DNA of 64,000 nt, taken from positions 2,143,501 to 2,207,500 of the forward strand of contig CP107199.1 of the NCBI GenBank assembly GCA_025758065.1. Direction: 5' to 3'. Within the stretch, counting starts at the first letter, position 1. Every line of letters begins with the position of its first letter. Positions 35,234-43,361 of the stretch are shown piece by piece. The DNA is from Lachnospiraceae bacterium (GTDB lineage: Bacteria; Bacillota; Clostridia; Lachnospirales; Lachnospiraceae). The notes beneath the pieces were generated by a model. That model searched no databases. It was not told the origin of the DNA and saw only the letters and a list, made by a program, of their open reading frames with translations. The position numbers and the translations under genes were made by a program.

Positions 35234-36241
35234 TTACAGTAAGTAGATTTTATGCTTCCTGCAGGTATCACGCATTTCCTGCGGCCAGATACTTGCCTGT
35301 ACTTCGCCGATATGGGCTCGGTCCAGTAAAAGCATGCACAGACGGGACTGTCCGATACCACCGCCGATGGTATAAGGAAGCTCTCCGTTTAAAAGCATCT
35401 TGTGATAAGGAAGCTCCATACGGTCTGTGCAGCCGGATTTTTCAAGCTGTTCCCTTAAAGAAGTCTCATCTACACGGATACCCATGCTGGAGATCTCCAA
35501 CGCGCAGTTTAAGGTTGGATACCAGAAAAGGATATCACCGTTTAATTTCCAGTCATCATAGTCTGGTGCACGGCCGTCATGTGGCTTTCCGTTGGCTAAC
35601 TTGTCACCGATCTGCATTAAAAATACGCAGCCGTGTTCTTTGGTGATCAGGTTTTCACGTTCCTTTGGGGTTTTATCCGGGTACATAGCTTCCAGTTCAC
35701 TGGTAGTGATAAAGAAGATATTATCTGGCAGCTGGTTTACAGCCTGAGGATATTTGTACCATACTTCGTGCTGCATGTGCTTGATGATCTTAAAGATCAG
35801 ACGTACAGTATCCTTTAAGGTCTTTTCATTGCGGTCTTCCCTGGTAATGACTTTCTCCCAGTCCCACTGGTCTACGTAGCAGGAGTGGAGATTGTCCAGC
35901 TCCTCATCCCGGCGGATGGCGTTCATGTTGGTGTAAAGACCTTCTCCTGGCTGGAAACCATATTCTTTTAATGCCATACGTTTCCACTTTGCAAGGGAGT
36001 GTACAACTTCCATGGTCTCACCAGGAATAGCAGCCATATCGAAAGATACAGGGCGTTCTACGCCGTTTAAGTTATCATTTAAACCGCTGCTTTTTTCTAC
36101 AAATAAAGGTGCGGAAATACGTTCCAGGTGCATCTCGCGTCCCATTTCCTTCTGGAAAGTATCGCGGATATATTTAATGGCATCCTGGGTCTCACGTATA
36201 TCCAGCCGGGGATCATAGTGCTCCGGTATAAACAGTTCCAT
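35234..36241 (-). CDS. asnA: Aspartate-ammonia ligase
   Basis: 335 residues, class II aminoacyl-tRNA-synthetase-like fold. It makes asparagine from aspartate, ammonia and ATP. Recognised segments are ISAPLFVEKSSGLNDNLNGVERPVSFD (~45), KRMALKEYGFQPGEGLYTNMNAIRRDEELDN (~85) and the C-terminal GGGIGQSRLCMLLLDRAHIGEVQAS. AGGAGG before the ATG at 36241 sets the start; the frame extends to 36316 without a site. The upstream gap holds TATGTTC/GAACATA inverted repeats (36263-36295) of unknown function. Confidence 0.95.
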   Translation of the reverse strand: MELFIPEHYDPRLDIRETQDAIKYIRDTFQKEMGREMHLERISAPLFVEKSSGLNDNLNGVERPVSFDMAAIPGETMEVVHSLAKWKRMALKEYGFQPGEGLYTNMNAIRRDEELDNLHSCYVDQWDWEKVITREDRNEKTLKDTVRLIFKIIKHMQHEVWYKYPQAVNQLPDNIFFITTSELEAMYPDKTPKERENLITKEHGCVFLMQIGDKLANGKPHDGRAPDYDDWKLNGDILFWYPTLNCALEISSMGIRVDETSLREQLEKSGCTDRMELPYHKMLLNGELPYTIGGGIGQSRLCMLLLDRAHIGEVQASIWPQEMRDTCRKHKIYLL

Positions 36242-36499
36242 TGATATATTCCTCCTGAGAAATGTTATGTTCCCCCGAAAAGTTCTGGAGAACATACAAT
36301 ATGTACATGGTAACATTATTACAAAGAAGCTTCAAGTAAAAAATGATAAGAAAGTCAAAGGTTTTATGAAAAATTACTTCCTGTAAAAAATGCCATATGG
36401 CATTTTTTTATTTTTCTATTTTGTGTATACTGATATTAGATATGGAAATAAAGCAAAAATGTATAAAAAACGGAAAAATAATGGGAGGGAATGAAAATA

Positions 36500-37693
36500 A
36501 TGAAGAAATTTAAACGCATTTTTTTGATAGTAATGGATTCTTTTGGCGCAGGTCATGCAAAAGACGGGGCTGCTTACGGCGATGACGGTGCAGATACCAT
36601 GGGTCATATTGCTGAGAAGCATGATAACTGGAAAATCCCAAACCTTACAAAGCTGGGGCTGGCGAATTTACATCCTTTAAAGGGAGTAACACCTGCAGAA
36701 CATCCATTGGGCTATCAGCTGGTCCTTAATGAAAAAAGCTGCGGAAAAGACACTATGACAGGACACTGGGAAATGACGGGTATTTATACCACAAAGCCAT
36801 TCGTTACATTTACAGACCATGGTTTCCCACCTGAACTGATCCATGAACTGGAAGAACGTACCGGACATAAGATCATTGGAAATAAAAGCGCCAGCGGTAC
36901 AGAGATCCTGGATGAGCTGGCAGAAGAGGAGATCGCAACCGGTCACATGATCGTGTATACATCTGCTGATTCAGTGCTCCAGATCTGTGGAAACGAGGAA
37001 ACCTTTGGACTGGATGAGCTTTACCGCTGCTGCAAGATCGCCAGGGAGCTGACTTTAAAGGATGAGTGGAGAGTAGGACGCGTCATTGCAAGACCTTATG
37101 TAGGAAAGAAAAAAGGTGAATTCAAGCGTACCAGCAACCGCCATGATTATGCCTTAAAACCAACAGGAAAAACGGCTTTGGATGCATTAAAAGAAAACGG
37201 ATATGATGTGATCTCTGTAGGAAAGATCCGAGATATTTTTGACGGGGAAGGCATTACAGAGGCTTATAAATCAAAAAGTTCTGTTCACGGCATGGAACAG
37301 ACCATCGACATTTTGCAGAACAATGATTTTACAGGTCTTTGCTTTGTCAACCTGGTTGATTTTGATGCACTTTGGGGGCACAGAAGAAATCCGGAAGGCT
37401 ATGCAAAAGAAGTGGAAAGCTTTGATGTAAAGCTGGGTGAGCTGTTAAAGAATCTGAAAGAGGATGATCTGTTAATGATCACAGCAGACCATGGAAATGA
37501 TCCTACATGGACCGGTACAGACCATACGAGAGAGCAGGTACCGCTGTTAGTTTATTCCCCGTCATTAAAAGGAGATGGAAAACTGGAAGAAGCAGATACC
37601 TTTGGTGTTATCGGTGCTACGATTGCAGATAATTTTGATGTGAAAATGCCGGAAGGAACCATTGGAACTTCTATTTTAGGGCAGTTTAAATAA
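36500..37693 (+). CDS. deoB: Phosphopentomutase
   Basis: 397 residues, alkaline-phosphatase superfamily. It interconverts ribose-1-P and ribose-5-P (and the deoxy forms) in nucleoside salvage. Metal and catalytic signatures are VMDSFGAG (~10), GKDTMTGHWEMTG (~85, the phosphothreonine site) and TADHGNDPTWTGTDHTREQVPLL (~325). GGGAGGG fits the ATG at 36500, not the one at 36491. No deoC, deoD or pdp neighbour is in the window. Confidence 0.95.
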   Translation: MKKFKRIFLIVMDSFGAGHAKDGAAYGDDGADTMGHIAEKHDNWKIPNLTKLGLANLHPLKGVTPAEHPLGYQLVLNEKSCGKDTMTGHWEMTGIYTTKPFVTFTDHGFPPELIHELEERTGHKIIGNKSASGTEILDELAEEEIATGHMIVYTSADSVLQICGNEETFGLDELYRCCKIARELTLKDEWRVGRVIARPYVGKKKGEFKRTSNRHDYALKPTGKTALDALKENGYDVISVGKIRDIFDGEGITEAYKSKSSVHGMEQTIDILQNNDFTGLCFVNLVDFDALWGHRRNPEGYAKEVESFDVKLGELLKNLKEDDLLMITADHGNDPTWTGTDHTREQVPLLVYSPSLKGDGKLEEADTFGVIGATIADNFDVKMPEGTIGTSILGQFK

Positions 37694-37719
37694 TTGAGAA
37701 CAGTATCTGTATTTTTAAA

Positions 37720-37752
37720 GCAGGCGGGAGAAAAGCTTCTGCCTGTTTTTTG
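37720..37752 (+). terminator. Terminator of deoB
   Basis: GCAGGC...GCCTG stem with an inner paired section and a TTTTTT tail. Confidence 0.75.
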
Positions 37753-37862
37753 TATTCCCGTTAAAAAGGACTGCAAAGGGTTTATAAACTGTTTCATTGA
37801 AATGAAAGGCTGTCTGTGGTATTATGTTGATTGACATAATTTGCAGGAAGGCAGAGAAATTA

Positions 37863-38525
37863 ATGGAAAATGTAAAGACAGAGGTCATGGAAAAGATAAA
37901 AGAAGCCCAGAAAGTCCTCATTGGGATCGGAAAAGAATGGGCGCTGAGGGATGATGAAAAAGATATCCGCTTTTGCCATTTAACAGATCCATCCCAGGCT
38001 GATCTGGAGGCAGCTTATGAAGCCCTTTATGATCTGATAAAAGAGAAAGACTATTACATTGTCACTACTTTAACAGACGGGGCTGTTTATGAAATGCCCT
38101 TTGATAAAAACAGGATCGTGGCTCCCTGCGGAAATATCCACTGGAGACAGTGTTCTAAGGCATGTACCAAGGACATCTGGGAAGAAAGTGAAGTGCCAGA
38201 TGATGTCTGTCCACACTGCAAAGCCCCGCTTACAGGAAATACTATAAAGGCAGAAACATATATTGAAGAAGGCTATCTTCCAAGATGGAAAGATTATATG
38301 AAATGGCAGACCGGTACGATTAACCGTTCTCTTGTGATCCTGGAACTGGGAGAAGGATTCGCAACTCCCACTGTTATGCGCTGGCCTTTTGAAAAGATCA
38401 TTTATTTTAACCGTAAATCCAGATTATACCGTATAAATGAAAGCTTTTACCAGCTTCCTAAGGAGGCGGAGGAACGTGGCGTTTCTGTCCATGAAAATTC
38501 TGTCCGCTGGATGCTTGAAAAATAA
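37863..38525 (+). CDS. Sir2-like protein
   Basis: 220 residues. The order of elements follows the Sir2 fold: an N-terminal Rossmann start (KVLIGIGKEW), TTLTDGAVYEM where sirtuins have TQNVDGL, CGNIHW near the catalytic-His position, and four Zn-type cysteines (QC, KAC, CPHC). The usual GAG-S nucleotide motif and HG pair are altered, so deacetylase activity is uncertain. Clostridial relatives are annotated as SIR2-family NAD-dependent deacetylases. The start at 37863 has GGAAGGCAGAG upstream. It precedes hisH by 46 bases. Confidence 0.65.
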   Translation: MENVKTEVMEKIKEAQKVLIGIGKEWALRDDEKDIRFCHLTDPSQADLEAAYEALYDLIKEKDYYIVTTLTDGAVYEMPFDKNRIVAPCGNIHWRQCSKACTKDIWEESEVPDDVCPHCKAPLTGNTIKAETYIEEGYLPRWKDYMKWQTGTINRSLVILELGEGFATPTVMRWPFEKIIYFNRKSRLYRINESFYQLPKEAEERGVSVHENSVRWMLEK

Positions 38526-38571
38526 AATAGCAGTGTAAAAGCCAGATAAAAGACGAAAGTGAGGAATGACC

Positions 38572-39180
38572 ATGATCGCTGTAATAGACTATGATGCAGG
38601 AAATTTAAAAAGCGTGGAAAAAGCATTAGCTTATCTTGGAGAAACACCGGTCATCACCAGAGACAGGGAAGAACTTCTGGCGGCTGATAAAGTGATCCTT
38701 CCGGGAGTAGGTGCTTTTGGGGATGCAATGGAACGTCTGCACCAGTATGGACTGGTAGATGTGATAAAAGAGATCGTAAAAAAAGGGACCCCTTTTCTGG
38801 GGATCTGTCTGGGACTGCAGCTGATGTTTGAAAGCAGCGAAGAAAGCCCTGGTGTAGAAGGTCTTGGACTGCTTCCGGGAAAGATCCTAAAGATACCGGA
38901 AGCACCGGGGATGAAAGTTCCACATATGGGCTGGAACTCCCTGAAAGTACGTCCGGATTCCAGATTGTTTCAGGACATTCCAGATGGCAGTTATGTATAT
39001 TTTGTCCATTCCTATTATCTGAAAGCAGGATCAGAAGATATTGTAGCAGCTACTACGGAATACGGGACACATATTCACGCAGCAGTCGAGAAAGGAAACC
39101 TGTTCGCCTGCCAGTTCCATCCGGAAAAGAGCAGCCAGACAGGTCTTAAGATCCTTGAAAACTTCATTAAACTGTCATAG
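38572..39180 (+). CDS. hisH: Imidazole glycerol phosphate synthase, glutaminase subunit
   Basis: 202 residues, class I glutamine amidotransferase. The nucleophile Cys is in FLGICLGLQLMF (~80) and the catalytic His/Glu in FACQFHPEKSS (~183). It supplies ammonia to HisF in histidine and AICAR synthesis. GAGG fits the ATG at 38572 rather than 38566. It is paired with hisF 37 bases downstream; the other his genes are not in the window. Confidence 0.96.
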   Translation: MIAVIDYDAGNLKSVEKALAYLGETPVITRDREELLAADKVILPGVGAFGDAMERLHQYGLVDVIKEIVKKGTPFLGICLGLQLMFESSEESPGVEGLGLLPGKILKIPEAPGMKVPHMGWNSLKVRPDSRLFQDIPDGSYVYFVHSYYLKAGSEDIVAATTEYGTHIHAAVEKGNLFACQFHPEKSSQTGLKILENFIKLS

Positions 39181-39217
39181 TGGCTTTTACACATACCTGG
39201 AGAAAGGAAAATAAAAT

Positions 39218-39979
39218 ATGTTTACAAAAAGGATCATTCCATGCTTAGATGTGAATAACGGCCGTGTTGTAAAAGGCGTTAATTTTGTAAATTTAAAAGA
39301 TGCCGGTGATCCGGTGGAGATAGCGGCAGCTTATGACAAAGCAGGAGCAGATGAACTGGTATTTCTTGATATTACTGCGTCCTCTGACCACAGAAAAACA
39401 GTAGTAGATATGGTGCGCAAGGTGGCAGAAAAGGTGTTTATCCCTTTTACAGTAGGCGGTGGGATCCGTACAGTGGAAGATTTCCGCATGCTTCTTCGGG
39501 AAGGCGCTGATAAGATATCCATTAACTCATCTGCCATTGATAACCCGCAGCTGATCCATGATGCAGCACAGAAATTCGGAAGACAGTGCGTTGTGGTAGC
39601 GATCGATGCCAAGCGCAGGGCAGATGGTTCCGGGTGGAATGTATACAAACACGGCGGACGTTTAGATACAGGTCTGGATGTGCTGGAATGGGCGAAAAAA
39701 GCAGATTCATTAGGCGCAGGTGAGATCCTTCTTACCAGTATGGACTGCGATGGCACAAAAGCCGGATATGACAATGAACTGACTGCAGCAGTAGCAGATC
39801 TGGTAAGCATTCCTGTGATCGCATCTGGCGGTGCAGGTACAAAAGAGCATTTTTATGATGCATTAACAAAAGGCAAAGCAGATGCGGTCCTGGCTGCTTC
39901 CATGTTCCATTATAAGGAACTGGAAATCTGTGAGCTGAAGGATTATCTGGCTGACCAAGGTATTTCCGTTCGGAGATAA
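39218..39979 (+). CDS. hisF: Imidazole glycerol phosphate synthase, cyclase subunit
   Basis: 253 residues, a (beta/alpha)8 barrel. The catalytic Asp residues are in IIPCLDVNNGRVVKGVNF (Asp11) and CVVVAIDAKR (~130), with phosphate sites in the conserved glycine loops (VGGGIRTVEDF, IASGGAGTKEHF). With HisH it converts PRFAR and ammonia to IGP and AICAR. GGAGAAAGG precedes the ATG. Confidence 0.97.
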   Translation: MFTKRIIPCLDVNNGRVVKGVNFVNLKDAGDPVEIAAAYDKAGADELVFLDITASSDHRKTVVDMVRKVAEKVFIPFTVGGGIRTVEDFRMLLREGADKISINSSAIDNPQLIHDAAQKFGRQCVVVAIDAKRRADGSGWNVYKHGGRLDTGLDVLEWAKKADSLGAGEILLTSMDCDGTKAGYDNELTAAVADLVSIPVIASGGAGTKEHFYDALTKGKADAVLAASMFHYKELEICELKDYLADQGISVRR

Positions 39980-40021
39980 GGGTGTGCCTGAAGAGAACAT
40001 ACAAGAGAAAAGGAGCATAAA

Positions 40022-40711
40022 ATGGCTGCGATATCTAATGACTGGCTGGCTCCCTTAAGCGGAGAGTTTAAAAAGCCATATTATAAAAAATTATATGAAA
40101 CTGTAAAACATGAGTATGAAACAAGAGAGATTTTTCCGGCACCAGATGACATTTTCAATGCCTTTGCCTTTACACCACTGGAAAAGGTAAAAGTAGTGAT
40201 CCTGGGTCAGGATCCCTATCACAACAATGGCCAGGCCCATGGCCTGAGTTTTTCCGTAAAGCCGGATATAGATATTCCGCCATCTTTGGTGAATATTTAT
40301 CAGGAGCTGCATGATGATCTGGGTTGTTACATACCAAATAACGGTTATCTGAAGAAATGGGCAGACCAGGGCGTTATGCTTTTAAACACAGTTCTGACTG
40401 TGCGGGCCCATCAGGCAAATTCCCACCATGATATTGGCTGGGAGCAGTTTACAGATGCTGCCATCCGTGTGTTAAATGAACAGGACCGTCCCATGGTCTT
40501 TATCCTGTGGGGCAGACCGGCCCAGGCAAAGAAGGCTATGTTAAACAATCCAAAGCATATGATCTTAGAGGCGCCCCATCCAAGCCCATTATCTGCATAC
40601 AGAGGATTTTTCGGCAGCCGTCCTTTCAGCAAGACCAATGATTTCCTCAGGAAACATGGTTTAGAGCCTGTTGACTGGCAGATCGAAAACATAGAAAAGC
40701 AGGCGAAATAA
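40022..40711 (+). CDS. ung: Uracil-DNA glycosylase, family 1
   Basis: 229 residues. The water-activating motif is GQDPYHNNGQAHGLSFSV (~61) and the DNA-intercalation motif HPSPLSAYRGFFGSRPFSKTN (~185). It removes uracil from DNA for base excision repair. AAAGGAG before the ATG. It lies 42 bases after hisF and 37 before uppP, all in the same direction. Confidence 0.97.
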   Translation: MAAISNDWLAPLSGEFKKPYYKKLYETVKHEYETREIFPAPDDIFNAFAFTPLEKVKVVILGQDPYHNNGQAHGLSFSVKPDIDIPPSLVNIYQELHDDLGCYIPNNGYLKKWADQGVMLLNTVLTVRAHQANSHHDIGWEQFTDAAIRVLNEQDRPMVFILWGRPAQAKKAMLNNPKHMILEAPHPSPLSAYRGFFGSRPFSKTNDFLRKHGLEPVDWQIENIEKQAK

Positions 40712-40748
40712 GCTGACGTGATCAAAAAATGATATATAAGGAGCAATT

Positions 40749-41591
40749 ATGAGTATAGTAGAGATTTTAAAGGTGATCGTTCTGGGAATTGTAGAAGGTT
40801 TCACAGAATGGATGCCCATCAGCAGCACCGGCCACATGATCCTGGTAGATGAGATCATCCGGTTAAACCAGCCGGATGCGTTTAAAGACATGTTCCTGGT
40901 GGTGATCCAGTTAGGCGCTATCCTAGCGGTTGCAGTAATGTATTTTCACAAATTAAACCCATTCAGCCCAGCAAAGTCTTCCAGACAGAAACAGGCTACA
41001 TGGGCATTGTGGATCAAGATCGTGATCGCATGTGTCCCGGCAGCTGTATTCGGACTTCTTTTAGATGACTGGATGGAAGCACATTTATACAACGCCTATG
41101 TGGTAGCTGCCACACTGATCATTTACGGTGTACTGTTTATTGTTCTGGAAAACAGTTCTATTACAGCCAATCCGTCTATTACCAAAGTAGGTCATATTTC
41201 TGCAAAAACAGCCCTTTTTATCGGTCTGTTCCAGCTTCTGTCCCTGATACCGGGTACGTCCCGTTCCGGATCTACGATTTTAGGAGCCATGGTACTTGGC
41301 TGTTCCAGAGGTGCGGCAGCTGAATTTTCCTTCTTTTTAGGGATCCCGGTCATGTTCGGGGCCAGCTTTTTAAAGCTTGTAAAGTTTTTCATAAAAGGCA
41401 ATGCCCTGACCGGGCCGCAGATTTTTTACACCATTCTGGGAATGCTTGTTGCATTTGGCGTATCTGTATACTCTATCCAGTTCTTAATGGGGTATGTGCG
41501 CAGGCATGATTTTAAATTCTTTGGTTATTATCGTATTATTTTAGGTATTGTGGTGCTGGCATACTTCGGGATCACAGCACTGGCATCATAA
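40749..41591 (+). CDS. uppP: Undecaprenyl-diphosphatase
   Basis: 280 residues, multi-helix membrane enzyme of the BacA family. The signature regions are GFTEWMPISSTGHMIL (~17-32) and PGTSRSGSTILGAM (~170-183). It recycles C55-PP to C55-P for wall synthesis and can confer bacitracin tolerance. AAGGAGC before the ATG. It ends 90 bases before a shared terminator. Confidence 0.96.
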   Translation: MSIVEILKVIVLGIVEGFTEWMPISSTGHMILVDEIIRLNQPDAFKDMFLVVIQLGAILAVAVMYFHKLNPFSPAKSSRQKQATWALWIKIVIACVPAAVFGLLLDDWMEAHLYNAYVVAATLIIYGVLFIVLENSSITANPSITKVGHISAKTALFIGLFQLLSLIPGTSRSGSTILGAMVLGCSRGAAAEFSFFLGIPVMFGASFLKLVKFFIKGNALTGPQIFYTILGMLVAFGVSVYSIQFLMGYVRRHDFKFFGYYRIILGIVVLAYFGITALAS

Positions 41592-41680
41592 TCATAGTTC
41601 CGCAAAAATGCCCGGTCGGCCAGGCAATGGATCAATAAATACTAAAATGTCCATAACGGGCAGCTAAAATACTGCAGACA

Positions 41681-41723
41681 AAAAAACTCCGTCCTGCTCA
41701 TATATCAGGAACGGAGTTTTTTT
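41681..41723. terminator. Bidirectional terminator, uppP / DAHP synthase
   Basis: AAAAAACTCCGT plus CCTG pairs with CAGG plus ACGGAGTTTTTTT, with T runs on both strands, between converging genes. Confidence 0.85.
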
Positions 41724-41734
41724 AACGATTATTT

Positions 41735-42766
41735 TTAATCTGCCATTTCAGCAATATCATACAGCAGCTTTTCAGACTCATCCCAGCCCAGACATGGGTC
41801 GGTAATGGACTGTCCGTAGCAGTGTTCGCCGATCTTGTGGTTTCCTGGCTCGATGTAGCTTTCGATCATCAGACCCTTTACCAGATGACGGATATCATCA
41901 GAATGACGGCGGCTGTGGAGAACTTCTTTTGCGATACGTACCTGTTCTGCATACTTTTTGTTGGAGTTGGAATGGTTGGTATCTACGATGCAGGCCGGGT
42001 TCTTTAAGTTTCTCTTGGAGTAAAGCTCAAAGAGCAGGTGCAGGTCCTCATAATGGTAGTTAGGGATGCACTGGCCATGCTTGTTTACAGCACCGCGCAG
42101 AATGGTATGTGCCAATGGGTTTCCGGGGCAGGAAACTTCGTCACCGCGGAAGATAAAATCATGAGGCAGCTGGGCTGCTACAACAGAGTTTAACATAACG
42201 CTGAGATCGCCGCTGGTAGGATTTTTCATGCCCACCGGTACGTCACAGCCGCTGGCTACCAGACGGTGATACTGGTTTTCAACAGAACGGGCGCCAACTG
42301 CGATATAGGACATAATATCGGACAGATACTGAAGGTTATCCGGATACAGCATTTCGTCAGCAGTGGACATTCCGGTCTCGCGGAATACCTTCATGTGCAT
42401 ATGACGGATGGAAATAATCCCCTGGAGCATATCCGGCTTTTTCTCAGGATCAGGCTGGTGGAGCATGCCCATATAGCCTTCGCCTGTGGTTCTTGGCTTA
42501 TTGGTGTAAACTCTTGGAACAATGAGAAGTCTGTCTTTGGTCTTCTCCTGAACCTTTGCAAGACGGTTTGTATAGTCGCAGACAGCATCTTCATTATCAG
42601 CGGAGCAAGGTCCGATGATAACAAGGAATTTATTGCTTTCTCCGGTAATTACTTTTTTGATCTCTTCATCTCTTTCAGCTTTTAAAGCTGCCAGCTTTTC
42701 AGGCAGAGGAAACTGCTCTAAGATCTCTGCGGGGCTTGGAAGTTCATTTACAAGTGTGAAACTCAT
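41735..42766 (-). CDS. aroF: 3-deoxy-7-phosphoheptulonate synthase, class I
   Basis: 343 residues of the E. coli AroF/G/H type. It condenses phosphoenolpyruvate and erythrose-4-P, the first step to aromatic amino acids. Motifs are VIIGPCSADNEDAV (~50), VPRVYTNKPRTTGEGYMGMLHQPDP (~84-108), VGARSVENQYHRLVASGCDVPVGMKNPTSGD (~155-185) and IVDTNHSNSNK (~260). The isoenzyme label is arbitrary; feedback specificity is not read here. It is divergent from the tyrosine-type T-box leader, and the two promoters lie back to back. Confidence 0.93.
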   Translation of the reverse strand: MSFTLVNELPSPAEILEQFPLPEKLAALKAERDEEIKKVITGESNKFLVIIGPCSADNEDAVCDYTNRLAKVQEKTKDRLLIVPRVYTNKPRTTGEGYMGMLHQPDPEKKPDMLQGIISIRHMHMKVFRETGMSTADEMLYPDNLQYLSDIMSYIAVGARSVENQYHRLVASGCDVPVGMKNPTSGDLSVMLNSVVAAQLPHDFIFRGDEVSCPGNPLAHTILRGAVNKHGQCIPNYHYEDLHLLFELYSKRNLKNPACIVDTNHSNSNKKYAEQVRIAKEVLHSRRHSDDIRHLVKGLMIESYIEPGNHKIGEHCYGQSITDPCLGWDESEKLLYDIAEMAD

Positions 42767-42820
42767 TGGTCTTTATCCTCCCGATGTAACTTTAGTATGG
42801 CTCAATTTTCTTTAGGACTC

Positions 42821-42849
42821 ATTATAGTATAACTTTGGGGAAGTTGCAA
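42821..42849 (-). promoter_or_regulatory. Promoter of the DAHP synthase gene
   Basis: Minus strand TTGCAA (42849-42844), 17 bases, TATAAT (42826-42821). Confidence 0.65.
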
Positions 42850-42864
42850 CGCAAAAAAATCCCA

Positions 42865-42893
42865 TTGACAAAAATAGGATAACTGCCTATAAT
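42865..42893 (+). promoter_or_regulatory. Consensus promoter of the T-box leader
   Basis: TTGACA (42865-42870), 17 bases, TATAAT (42888-42893), a perfect sigma-A consensus; start predicted near 42900. Confidence 0.85.
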
Positions 42894-42899
42894 AGCCTT

Positions 42900-43190
42900 A
42901 ATTTCATGACTTGGCAATGATGGGAACAAGTAATTTTCTGCAAAAGCATACAGAAAGCAGCCGGCTGATGAGAGGCGCATGGAAAGCAGGATATGAATAC
43001 ATCCCTGAGCTTTGCACTGAATAATGATAAGATCGTTTAGTAGGCTGCAACGGAGGCGGTACACGTTATAGTACCAGGGTATCCTCGAAAGAGCGTACCT
43101 TTTAAGGCAGACGGTGTGAGCTGTCTGTAAATTAAGGTGGTAACACGGATCTTTATGCTTCGTCCTTTAGGGGACGGAGCTTTTTTATTT
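42900..43190 (+). promoter_or_regulatory. T-box riboswitch, tyrosine specifier (UAC)
   Basis: The leader has the full T-box order: the AGTA element (42929-42932), GGCTGATGAGAG (42963-42974), a specifier loop with GAA-TAC-ATC (TAC at 42998-43000, a tyrosine codon), the conserved T-box AAGGTGGTAACACG (43134-43147) and a terminator stem GCTTCGTCC/GGGACGGAGC (43157-43180) with TTTTTT. Uncharged tRNA-Tyr would pair with TAC and with the T-box bulge and prevent termination. tyrS is the matching gene but lies 2 kb away, behind inserted elements. Confidence 0.9.
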
Positions 43191-43194
43191 AATA

Positions 43195-43349
43195 GTTACA
43201 GTTCAGCCATGCGCTGGTTTGAATGAGAAAGTGTGTTGCAAGCTTGCTTGCATAAGCACTTTTTCATCCAAATCAGCATATGGTGAACCCACCGTGCTTC
43301 TTGTTTTCATGAATATGGAAACAAGAAGATGTCATGGCTGAACTGTAAC
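43195..43349. mobile_element. 155-bp MITE-like palindrome with 8-bp direct repeat
   Basis: The terminal inverted repeat GTTACAGTTCAGCCATG (43195-43211) matches 43333-43349. ATTTAATA flanks both sides (43187-43194, 43350-43357), as expected for a target duplication. The interior folds into two further hairpins (GCTGGTTTGAATGAGAAAG against its complement; CTTCTTGTTTTCAT/ATGGAAACAAGAAG), giving a branched structure. It contains no gene. It is inserted right after the T-box terminator. Confidence 0.85.
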
Positions 43350-43361
43350 ATTTAATAATCA

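Noticed and set aside
35215..35646. 143-codon plus-strand frame opposite asnA
   Set aside because: Lies wholly antisense to a well-supported essential-type enzyme; Arg/His/Cys-rich composition.
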